From Polychytrium aggregatum (taxonomy: Eukaryota > Chytridiomycota > Chytridiomycetes > Polychytriales), in contig NW_026516260.1 in the NCBI RefSeq assembly GCF_025602895.1, positions 230,484 to 294,483 on the forward strand: a stretch of DNA of 64,000 nucleotides, given 5' to 3'. The notes below the pieces were generated by a model, which worked only from the letters and a program-made list of their open reading frames with translations, searched no databases and was not told the origin of the DNA. This document shows, one piece after another, positions 18,060 to 26,518 of this stretch. Within the stretch, counting starts at the first letter, position 1. Each line of letters starts with the position of its first letter. The position numbers and the translations under genes are program-made.

Positions 18060-20690
18060 ATGGCTCCCAAGCGAAAGACACCCCCCGATCCCGACCCGGG
18101 ATCACCCAATGACTCTCCTGTGGCCAAGAAACCCGTCATCAAATCGTGTCGTGCCTGTGGCCTGACCAACCATGTTAGGCCCTTCACCAAGAAGTGCACA
18201 GCCAGAATCGACAGCAGCCCTGCCTCTGGCTCTGCCTCGGTCGCTGAAATGGTCAGCCAAGCACCCAAGGTCCCTGTATGTGCCACGTGCGGGGAAGAGG
18301 GTCATGCCAGAAGCAACAGTTCATTGTGTACCAAGAAGAACCCACTCTGGAGCTCTACCTTGCCTGACTGTGGCCCAAACGAGCAAGTCAAGGCCGACTA
18401 CTCCACCGTCAAGTGCACCCTCGATGCCATCATCAAGAACGACACCTTGCACGACAAGATCGAGGAGACTGTCCGAGCCATGACTCAAGTGCAGTACGAA
18501 GCATCTCGTCTCCTGGAGCTGCATCTCAGGCGGTGCTTGGACGAGGGCATCACCCTCCCCATCGTGTCGTCGAGTGAACCCGCGTTTGTTCGAAAATGCT
18601 TCAATATGGTGCAGACAGGAACAGTGAGTGCCAAGAAAGGCACGACTCAAGAAGACAGGCACATCCTCGACACATATGAGATGTACCGAAGTACATGGAG
18701 TGGATCGTGTATCCTGCCTCCAGTGTCCCTCCCAAAGGGCACTGGGTCACAGGTCCTTGGTTTGGCTGTCAAGACCTATGCAGTCAACTGTGAGACCCAC
18801 GTTCTCGATCGATACTGGTCTCTCCTCCGTCGATTCTGCAATTTGGTCCTGGTTGCTCCCAAGGGTGTCAAACGTCATACACACGTCGATGAGTGCATGA
18901 AGCTGATGGAGAATCCCCTCTCCAAGACACTCCTCGGTGATCTGAGAAAATCCTTCGCCCACCATGCCGACCAGTTGTATGAGTTTCGGTACGAAAGCCA
19001 CCAGGACCTGTACAAAGTCGTACCAATTCTGGCCAGTGAAGTCTCTCGCCTGACCCACCTGAAGGAGGCCCTCTTCATGGTGGTCTTTCAGAAGATGATC
19101 ATTCCCAGGCTCGCGAGGGATACCGATGTTCTGAAAGGAGAGCGTGGACGACTGAACGAGGAGATGTGTCAACCCATCCACCACATCGGGGCTGACAAGC
19201 ACAACGCACTCCAGACCCAGCACGAGGAGGTGTGCAAGCAGATCACCATCAACACGAAGCGGATCAAGCGCCTCGCCGACCGGCTTGCCCAGACCAAGAA
19301 GCGACACAATGTCCCTCGAGCACAGTGCACCTTGGTCCCGCTCTGCGATGCCAGAGCCAAGTACATCAAGCTCGACACCACAGCATTGTGGGAGATCCTT
19401 GGATACCAGACTGGCACTGGGCTCAAGTGGGACGACCTGAAGACCAAGGTCAACGACACCACAAAGCAAGAGACCTTCTGGCAGACCAACTTCAAGCTGG
19501 ATCCGAGACTCTTTGGTGTCAGGAAAGAGGGGAAGCAGCTCTTTGGTTGCGAGATCACCACCGATGGGGTCGGGTGCTCGATCACCACACTCAGATACAA
19601 GATTCTGAAGCAGGACCCTGATGCCAAACCAAAATCCACGGACAAGACGAGCGCACTCACTCCCGAGCAGAGGATCCAGACCAGGGTCGGTCCCATTGAC
19701 GACTCTCGGACCACATGGATTGGGATCGACCCTGGAGTAGGATCGATCTTCACCGTTGTCATTCGAGCACCCGGTCAACCATCCATCCAGGAGCGAGACG
19801 GTGTCAAGGTGACCAAGGCACAGCGTGCCAACGAGAAGATCGTGTCGTTCTCCAACAAGGAGTACCAGCATCGAACTGGCACCACCCAAGCGACCAAGTG
19901 GATCCAGAGCACCCACAAGATCCTTGGTCTGCAGCAATGGATGAGCACCACACCGAGCCCCAAGATCCCTGGAGTGCCTTCTTTCTTACGATATATTCGC
20001 CATGTGTTCACTGGAGACATGCTGGACAAACAGCTGTACTTCAGCCTGACCCGGCGACGGCGATTCAAGCGACTCGATCTCCACGGCAAGCGACAGCGCA
20101 CCGTCCACGAGATGTGCAAGCAGGTCATTGACCAGGCACTGAAGGAGACCGAGGTGGTGATTGCCTTTGGGAATGCATCCTGGAAACAGGGGAAGGGATA
20201 CGCATCCAGTCCCAGAAGACTCAGGTTTGCCAAGTACTTTGAGCAATTCCACCACCACCAGAGAGGCCCACCAGACCGATCCGTCTCCAAGATCCATGTG
20301 TGCTCGGTGAACGAGTTCAACACATCCCAGGTGTGCTCACATTGTCGGGATGCCAAGCGACTCGAGTCACTCGAGTATCTTGATATCGAGAAACCACACT
20401 TTGTACGGAGCTGTGCAAGCTGCCATACGCTGTGGGATCGAGACGTCAATGCAGCCAGGAATATGATCTCGGTATGCCAGTCGATCATCGCCCATGGAGA
20501 TCGACCGGGTGTATTCAAGACTGTGCTCCCGAGACCAACAAAACAAAGCGATTGCCGACGAAGACAGGAGTGCAATGCCACGGCCTGCCCGCTGGGCCTA
20601 CAAGTCAGTCAGCGGGTTCAGACATCTGATGCCCGAAATGGGATCTGTCCCGTTTCTTTCTGGATAGACTGTAAGCATCTTGTTCCTTGA
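18060..20690 (+). CDS. Fanzor (eukaryotic TnpB-like RNA-guided nuclease), full length
   Basis: Single-exon gene of 876 residues. ATG 18060 (MAPKRK) is chosen because the second Fanzor here starts MPPKRK. In order: a basic NLS-like PKRK/AKK N-terminus; two zinc-knuckle-like motifs (residues about 30-46 and 74-90, CATCGEEGHARSNSSLC); a long helical wedge/REC-like region; and the RuvC-like nuclease. RuvC-I is WIGIDPGVGSIF with D about 557. The RuvC-II region is KETEVVIAFGNASW with E about 696 and 698. A zinc ribbon CSHC...CASC follows (about 759-786), then RuvC-III WDRDVNAARNM with D about 795. Fanzors are known to be guided by RNAs encoded at the element's 3' end and to cut DNA. The acidic residue before AFGNASW rather than a canonical TnpB glutamate fits the shifted RuvC-II Glu known in Fanzors. 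The last ~50 residues read through the TIR into flanking DNA, so the ancestral stop was probably earlier. Confidence 0.95.
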   Translation: MAPKRKTPPDPDPGSPNDSPVAKKPVIKSCRACGLTNHVRPFTKKCTARIDSSPASGSASVAEMVSQAPKVPVCATCGEEGHARSNSSLCTKKNPLWSSTLPDCGPNEQVKADYSTVKCTLDAIIKNDTLHDKIEETVRAMTQVQYEASRLLELHLRRCLDEGITLPIVSSSEPAFVRKCFNMVQTGTVSAKKGTTQEDRHILDTYEMYRSTWSGSCILPPVSLPKGTGSQVLGLAVKTYAVNCETHVLDRYWSLLRRFCNLVLVAPKGVKRHTHVDECMKLMENPLSKTLLGDLRKSFAHHADQLYEFRYESHQDLYKVVPILASEVSRLTHLKEALFMVVFQKMIIPRLARDTDVLKGERGRLNEEMCQPIHHIGADKHNALQTQHEEVCKQITINTKRIKRLADRLAQTKKRHNVPRAQCTLVPLCDARAKYIKLDTTALWEILGYQTGTGLKWDDLKTKVNDTTKQETFWQTNFKLDPRLFGVRKEGKQLFGCEITTDGVGCSITTLRYKILKQDPDAKPKSTDKTSALTPEQRIQTRVGPIDDSRTTWIGIDPGVGSIFTVVIRAPGQPSIQERDGVKVTKAQRANEKIVSFSNKEYQHRTGTTQATKWIQSTHKILGLQQWMSTTPSPKIPGVPSFLRYIRHVFTGDMLDKQLYFSLTRRRRFKRLDLHGKRQRTVHEMCKQVIDQALKETEVVIAFGNASWKQGKGYASSPRRLRFAKYFEQFHHHQRGPPDRSVSKIHVCSVNEFNTSQVCSHCRDAKRLESLEYLDIEKPHFVRSCASCHTLWDRDVNAARNMISVCQSIIAHGDRPGVFKTVLPRPTKQSDCRRRQECNATACPLGLQVSQRVQTSDARNGICPVSFWIDCKHLVP
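20588..20662 (+). ncRNA. Candidate omega/fRNA scaffold at the 3' end of the Fanzor element
   Basis: A perfect 7-bp stem, CCCGCTG (20588-20594) with CAGCGGG (20610-20616), is followed by the palindrome TCAGA-CA-TCTGA (20618-20629), 17 nt before the TIR. The MITE derivative keeps an analogous hairpin, CTTCAG-AGAC-CTGAAG at 22326-22341, 13 nt from its TIR. In TnpB/Fanzor systems the guide RNA overlaps the 3' end of the gene and ends at the element boundary, so position and structure fit. The 5' limit and the expression are unknown. Confidence 0.45.
20647..20662 (+). repeat. Terminal inverted repeat, Fanzor side, first element
   Basis: GTCCCGTTTCTTTCTG is the reverse complement of CAGAAAGAAACGGGAC, which starts the MITE at 22297, and near-identical to the end at 55500. 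Confidence 0.85.
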
Positions 20691-20761
20691 GTATTTCGAC
20701 AGTGGATGCCGGGTCGCCCATATTCTGGGCAGTCCACTTCGGGGTTGCCATCCCTCTTGGG

Positions 20762-20937
20762 ATGGTCGATGGGAGGTGTTTGACTCCCTTGTGCAAAGTG
20801 TGTGTGTGTGACGGCGAGAGGCTTCTCGCCTTCCCTCGGGGGTCTCTCGCCAGAGACTGCTCTTCTCGCCGACCGAGGTGGCTCCGAGAGCGCGTTTTTT
20901 CGTTCTCGCTCATTTTTTTAACAAGAAATTTTTTCAT
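20762..20937 (+). repeat. Dispersed structured repeat, copy 2
   Basis: It is identical to 110-227 over the 118-bp hairpin/T-run block and colinear with the left edge of the window before that, with fewer GTGCAAAGT units. It starts 100 bp after the Fanzor element's TIR and ends 125 bp before the ATG of the next gene, so it lies in that gene's presumed promoter or 5' UTR. Confidence 0.8.
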
Positions 20938-21061
20938 TGTGTCGCTGCTTCGATCACCGCTTCGATCCTTCCGGGGTCGCCCGTGCTGGATCTGGATTTG
21001 CCGTTCTCCCTCGGCACCAAGTTTGCATCCGGCCCGCCCGGCTCGGCATCCCTCCGTCGAC

Positions 21062-21958
21062 ATGGCCCAGACGCCTGAATCCATCTATGCCCTTTGGGAG
21101 CAAGTCTGTCAGCAGGCGTTCAGCCTGAACACCCCGTACCTCGAGCTGGCGATTTCCCTGGCCGAGCAAGCCCACTCGTCGCCGTCTGGAACCCGTATCG
21201 ATCTGGACGGCTTGCACAGCTTGCCCCGCGAGCAGCAATCCCAGGCGCAAACGCTTCTAGCTCAGCTCGGCATCGACCCGCAGTCTGGAGTCGCTCTCCA
21301 GACTCTTGATCCCGGGCGGCTGGGCCGCATCAAGAACTTGGCCCGGGAAGCCTTCCACCGCACTCACCAGGATCACCTCTCGGCGGAGCTCGAGCGACTC
21401 CTCCAGGAGAACCGCAGCCCAAACGATGCCAAAGTTCTCTCGGAGCGTGACCTGCATGCAGTCTCGCAGTTCGTTTCCAAGTACCAGAAGCATGTCGGCG
21501 CTGTGCCGTTTCTGCTGGGGCTGGCTCAGCTCGTCGATTTGACCCGGCAGTCTCCCCGGCAAAAGGTTGTCTGGGTTCTGGACGATGCCGTCTTTACCCA
21601 GAGCGCTGGCGATGGGTTCATGGAAAGCGCCGTCCTCCTGCTCTGCCAAACACTTGGTATGCAGTTTCAGCAGCCCTCATCGGCCGACCAAGTCCGGATC
21701 CAGGTGGGCGAGCCGACTGCAGACCTGTCGGCCGACGGAGGGGTGCGAGCCTGGTTCCTGGTATCGTCGCTGTCGCAGCTCGATCTGGTCAAGCTCTCTA
21801 TCGCCACCCACCTCAGATCCTCCGCCCGGGCAACCGGGACGATTCGCCGGGAGGCTGCTGGATCCAAGCCTGCACCCGAGCCTCCAGGTTCACTGCTCGA
21901 CTGGATTATGTATATCTGGAACAGCCTGCGGCTGCTACTCATTCGGGCACTGTTCTAG
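21062..21958 (+). CDS. Unknown protein with C-terminal hydrophobic anchor
   Basis: An uninterrupted 298-residue frame with strong codon-position GC bias; I do not recognise the family. It is largely helical (LYALWEQ-type start, LAISLAEQ, LGRIKNLAREAFHRTHQ) with a middle beta-like segment, KVVWVLDDAVF, and an Ala/Pro-rich linker. The last 20 residues (LLDWIMYIWNSLRLLLIRAL) are hydrophobic with an interior Arg, suggesting a tail anchor or an amphipathic membrane helix. No signal peptide is visible. It is transcribed away from the structured repeat at 20762-20937 and is followed by Fanzor debris. It could be a lineage-specific host gene; nothing links it to the transposon. Confidence 0.7.
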   Translation: MAQTPESIYALWEQVCQQAFSLNTPYLELAISLAEQAHSSPSGTRIDLDGLHSLPREQQSQAQTLLAQLGIDPQSGVALQTLDPGRLGRIKNLAREAFHRTHQDHLSAELERLLQENRSPNDAKVLSERDLHAVSQFVSKYQKHVGAVPFLLGLAQLVDLTRQSPRQKVVWVLDDAVFTQSAGDGFMESAVLLLCQTLGMQFQQPSSADQVRIQVGEPTADLSADGGVRAWFLVSSLSQLDLVKLSIATHLRSSARATGTIRREAAGSKPAPEPPGSLLDWIMYIWNSLRLLLIRALF

Positions 21959-22067
21959 AGGGACGGTGACTCCACCATGGACTGGTTTTGGGTCAGACAT
22001 GTCACTTTTTCTCGATCAAGAATACACGCCTATCCACCATGGTCAAACAGCATGTCCAAGTGGCCGG

Positions 22068-22151
22068 TTTGTGGCTGCCTTTGGGGAAGTTTCAGGCAAG
22101 CAAGGGAAGGGATACGCAGTCAGCCCAGGGAGACTCAGACTTGCCAAGTAG
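22068..22151 (+). pseudogene. Fanzor RuvC-II fragment
   Basis: The frame encodes FVAAFGEVSGKQGKGYAVSP and GRLRLAK then a stop. It aligns to VIAFGNASWKQGKGYASSP and RRLRFAK of the full Fanzor. Nothing before or after is Fanzor-like on this strand, so it is an isolated shard of about 28 codons. Confidence 0.75.
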
Positions 22152-22296
22152 TGTTGGCGACCCACCACCACTATAGGAGCTCGAACGCCGAGAAAGCACA
22201 GCGAGCAACCTGTTGGCCCGAAATCTGGATGTCGAGAAATTACGCCGGCGCGGCGCTGTCTAGAGAGTCCGATGTATATTGCATCCGCAGTCAATA

Positions 22297-22586
22297 CAGA
22301 AAGAAACGGGACGGTCACTTTCTGACTTCAGAGACCTGAAGCTCCATACTAACTCGATATCAAGATACTCGGCTTTCTCGAGTCGCTTGGCTTCCCGGCA
22401 CTGTGGGCACACCTGGAGATCGAGTCGCTTGAATCGCCGTCGCCGGGTCAGGCTGAAGTACAGCTGTTTGTCCATCATGTCTCCATCGAACACATGGCGA
22501 ATGTATTGCAGGAAGGAACGGTCATGGCCAGCGCGCATTGGACTTGCGCGACAACATAAAGGATCAGTGGGAAAAGGATCGTTTTG
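22297..22586 (-). mobile_element. MITE-like internally deleted derivative of the transposase-Fanzor transposon (290 bp)
   Basis: It begins TA|CAGAAAGAAACGGGAC at 22297, and the right side is an eroded TIR ending at 22586 followed by TA. On the minus strand it reads: the transposase 5' flank (GCGCGCTGGCCATGACC, as upstream of the gene at 58781), directly joined to Fanzor codons (FLQYIRHVFDGDMMDKQLYF, SLTRRRRFKRLDLQ). These jump to the zinc-ribbon segment (VCPQCREAKRLEKAEYLDIE), then the 3' hairpin and the TIR. The transposase body and most of Fanzor are deleted. It is non-autonomous and could be mobilised in trans. Confidence 0.85.
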
Positions 22587-22779
22587 TAGAGCCAAAAGGT
22601 TATGGGGCGGGTGGAAACGAGCCCTTGAATGTTATTGGACAATACGACGACTCAGCATCACACTAGGAGGGATATGACATTCACAATGCTGATAAGGAAA
22701 GGATGGGGCAGCTACACGATGAGGGACATCTTTTATCGTGCTAATACTACAGCTTCTTCGAGGATTGATATCGAAACTC

Positions 22780-25700
22780 CTAGGCTCGCTCGATGATTTG
22801 TTTCTCGGTTTCAGCAATGTTTCCCATAACCATCTGGATATACGGATGCTCGGGGTCATTGAATGCCTTGGTCCAAATTGCCAATGACTCTTGGAAGAAG
22901 GCAAGTGCATCGTCCAGGCGCCCTTGGCCACTTGCCACTGCACCCATGTTGTTAAGGGCCATGGCAACATCGGGATGTTCGCGGGTGCCATAGTTATCGA
23001 CCTTGATATCGAGGGATTCTTGATAGAAGGCGAGTGCTTCGTCCAGGCGTCCTTGATCATTTGCCATATTACCCATGTTGTTGAGGGTCGAGGCAACATC
23101 AGGATGCTTGCGAGTACCATGGACCTTGACATAGATATCGAGCGACTCTTGATAGAAGGCGAGTGCTTCGTCCAAGTGTCCTTGGTCACTTGTCACCAAG
23201 CCCATATTGTTGAGGATCCCGGCGACTTTAGGATGCTTGCGCGTACCATAGACCTTGACAAAGATATCGAGTGATTCTTGGAAGAAAGCAAGTGCATCGT
23301 CCAGGCGTCCTTGGGATCGTAACACATTACCCATGTTGTTGATGGTCATGGCAACATCGGCATGCTCGCGGGTGCCATAGTTATCGACCTTGATATCGAG
23401 GGATTCTTGGTAGAAGGCGAGTGCTTCGTCCAGGCGTCCTTGATCATTTGCCATATTACCCATGCTGTTGAGGGTCGAAGCAACATCAGGATGCTTTCGG
23501 GTACCATAGGTTTTGATCGTGATATCGAGTGATTTTTGGTAGAAAGCAAATGCATCGCCCAGGCGTCCTTGGTCACTTGCCACAATACCCATGTTGCTGA
23601 GGGTCGTGACAATATGAGGATGCTCGAGGGTGCCATAGACTTTGGCATAGAGGTCGAGTGATTCTTGGAAGAAAGCAAGTGCATCGTCCAGGCATCCTTG
23701 GGATCTTGTCGCTTCACCCATATTGTTGAGAGTCAAGGCAACATCGGGATGCTCGCGTGTACCATAGATCTTGACATAGATATCGAGCGATTCTTGATAG
23801 AAAGCAAGTGCATCATCTAGACGTCCTTGTCCATAAGCAAAATTGCCCATGTTGTTGAGGGCCATGGCAACTTTGGGATGCTCGCGTGTACCATAGACCT
23901 TGACAAAGATATCGAGTGACTCTTGGAAGAAAGCAAGTGCATCGTCTAGACGTCCTTGAGATCTTGCCACAATACCCATGTTGCTGAGTGTCCCGGCAAC
24001 ATCAGGACGCTCGCGAGTACCATGGACCTTGACATAGATATCGAGTGACTCTTCATAGAAAGCAAGTGCATCATCTAGACGTCCTTGGAATCTTGCCACT
24101 TCACCCATATTATTGAGAGTCATGGCAACATGAGGATGCGCGCGGGTGCCAAAAAGCACCGTAACTCGTTCCAAGTGCCTCTTGTATGTCTCCATCGCCT
24201 TGGTGTAGAGTGGCTTATGGATGGCCAATGTGGCAACTTGGAACTCGAACCGGTCATGCAGTTGCTTGGTGTAAACCTCTGGCACTGTATATTCGGCGTA
24301 TTGATCGAGATGCTCCGCAAATGATTGTGCCTTGAGATCCATCGACTCGGTTAACTCGATCAATACTTCACCAGTTGCATCTTCAATTGCCTCTGCATCC
24401 AGGTCTTCATGTCGTTGGACGTACTCTCGAGCCACCTGCTGGGTGAGCGAGTGTGTCGAGTACTGTCCCTCGGTTCCACTTCGGAGGAGACCACTCTGGA
24501 CCATCATCTTGATCAGATCGGTCACTGTGGACAGATGGGCTGGTCAGTTCCATACACTGACACCATTGATTGCACTTTGATCCACTCGCAACTCACCTTC
24601 GGTCTTGAGTTCCAACTGCTCTGCAATCTCCTTGATCAACTCGAACTGGATGTTGGTCGGCGCCACCAGACTGAGGGCCCCGAACAGCCTGGCTGCCTCG
24701 ATGCCCTCATCTCCTCGCTTCATCAGCGAGTCCAGCGACAGATCCACAATCACCTTGAGCGACGACCGCGTGTCGTCCTCGCCATCCTGCAGCGCCAATG
24801 CTCCTGCAAACGTGGCCTCGAGCACCGACAGGGGAGTGTCGTAGTTCTCGGCAAATGTCATGAATGTCTGGATGACGAGCGGATATCCACTGATCTTGGC
24901 CACGATGCTGTCGAGGGACTTCTTGGCCTCGTCTGACACAAGTCGCTGGACAATCATTGGCGACGACGACATGATATAGTCGAGTGTGGTTTTGTCGTCC
25001 CAGTTGCCGAGACGGAGCAGATCGTGCTGGAAGCACGGTGCCTTGGTCTCAAGAGCACTGGCGAATGCACCAGGAGGCAGCGAGGCCAGCCGGGTCGTCA
25101 TCACCACATCGCCGCTGAACCCGACCGACTTGGAGTGCTCAAACACAGAGTCGACCACGTTGATGTCATCGACATTGTCGAGCACCAGGAGATAGCCGTG
25201 GGTGTTGGCGAGGAACCTCGAGGCATACTCCTTGATCTCATCGGGTTTGACACCAGGGAACATCTCGATGAGTCCATCGATGGCAGTCGACTCGGTCGAG
25301 CAGTTGAGCCAGAAGACCTGGCGGTACTGCGGCTTGATGCCGATGGTTTCGGCTTTGATGACATGGAGGTCGTCCTTGTTGCTCGCATTCAGAATGCCCA
25401 TCATGAAGAACAGAATCTGGATGGCGAGGACAGACTTGCCCATGCCACCCATGCCGGAGATGACGGCGCGGCCAGTCAGGGTGAGGTGCTTGAGCAGGGT
25501 GTCGAGGTGGGCGGGATCGAATCGGAACTTGGAATCACAAAAGTATTTGTCATGAATGGCCGTAATGAGATCCATGTTGGGTGGGATGGGATGGACGAGG
25601 TTGAGGAGGCGGTAGGCTCGCTTGTGCATCTGGTCGGGGCGGAAGCCAAAGGACTGGATCTGGTTCACTCTGCCGAGGGTCTGGTTGAGCGAGGCAAAAG

Positions 25701-26169
25701 CTGGTTCGTCGGGGAGGGACATCATATAGGGCAGGAAGGGAGTGAAGACATCGACTCCGTCTTTGGTCTCCTTGGTGGCGATTCCGAGGGGAAGGACAGG
25801 GAGGGAACGATTGGCATCCTTGAGGTCGAGGGCGGTCTTGATTTCGAGGACGACATTGTCCTCTTGGTCGGAGAGTGCCTTGTCCTTCATCATGTCCATC
25901 GAAGCCTTGCTGAGGAGCAGGATGATGACCTTGCTGGTGGAGAGGGCATTGATAGAACTGGCTGGAGGGTCGTTGGGATTGTTGAGGCAGTCGACATCGT
26001 GGAAGACGGAAAGGGTTTTGCCATATCGACGGAGGGCGACCGAGGTGAGCACCTCCTTCAGAGCCTGGACAGTGTCGGCATCAGTCTGGGCTTGGTAGGA
26101 GAGGAACAAATCGTGGTCGGTGCCGTGGGCAGGACAGGAATAGTGCTGGCTGCTGGTGGGTGTCAACAT
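22780..26169 (-). CDS. TIR-NB-ARC-TPR protein (NLR-like immune receptor)
   Basis: Two exons (26169-24597 and 24524-22780) joined by a 72-bp intron give about 1,105 residues. N-terminal TIR-like domain, residues 17-150: DHDLFLSYQAQTDADT; VFHDVD; VIILLLSKASM; and the DNVVLEI Glu about 109 as the possible NADase residue. NB-ARC/STAND: P-loop GMGGMGKS at 239-246, Walker B YLLVLDNVDD, and sensor VVMTTRLASLP. Winged-helix-like region: ARLFGALSL and TDLIKMMVQSGLLRSG, with THSLTQQVAREYV. C-terminal array: ten 42-residue kinesin-light-chain-type TPRs built on NNMGxxxxxQGRLDDALAF and QESLDI. In plants, animals, bacteria and fungi such proteins sense non-self and trigger cell death or TIR signalling. 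The ligand here is unknown. Repeat units are unusually similar to each other, which suggests recent amplification. The gene heads a cluster of receptor and kinase genes. Confidence 0.9.
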
Positions 26170-26518
26170 GGCTGGACGGGGTTGGAGGATGGTGAGAGAC
26201 AGAAACCGAGGCAGCCAAGGGATGGACAGAGCGAGCTGCCTCTGGGGTGACAGGGTGGCTCAGTCCGCCCAATATTGCCACATGAAACACTTTGTGGCAG
26301 TGGGGTGGCGCCGTTCGTCCATGTTCGAGATTGGGACTGTGTTTGTCAGGGACCGCCTCGGAAAGAGGAGGCACTTCTTGGGTCGCAAGTGCCCAACATC
26401 ATCCCATCCCTCACATCAGCCCTCGCTCTCATTGTGCACTCGTTTCAACCGCAGTGCGCTAGCCATCAGGACCCCGTGGTCCCCGGCATCTCGCGCTTCA
26501 TGGAGTACATCGAGTGTT
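26170..26518. other. 5' region of the TIR-NB-ARC gene abutting the LINE 3' end
   Basis: It contains the promoter of the NLR-like gene and probably the LINE 3' UTR. No A-tail or target duplication is clear. Confidence 0.4.

Larger units (their letters stand above)
17845..20662 (+). mobile_element. Left-truncated Tc1/IS630-like transposon carrying a full-length Fanzor
   Basis: The unit consists of a transposase 3' relic (17845-17948), a Fanzor gene starting at 18060, and a terminal inverted repeat at 20647-20662 (GTCCCGTTTCTTTCTG). That TIR matches the ends of the elements at 22297-22586 and 55500-58857. Gene order, strand and spacing equal those of the 55500-58857 element. The transposase-side end is missing. 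The segment just beyond 20662 is flanking host DNA with a TA two bases out (GATAG), consistent with TA-target insertion. Confidence 0.8.

Noticed and set aside
20762-20790. tRNA-like A and B boxes in the structured repeat (TGGTCGATGGG, GTTTGACTCC)
   Set aside because: The two boxes are only a few bases apart, far closer than functional internal Pol III promoters, so a SINE promoter is not supported.
25024-26250. 408-codon plus-strand frame
   Set aside because: It is antisense to the TIR-NB-ARC exon, rich in Glu/Gly/Val from reversed codons, and has no family similarity.
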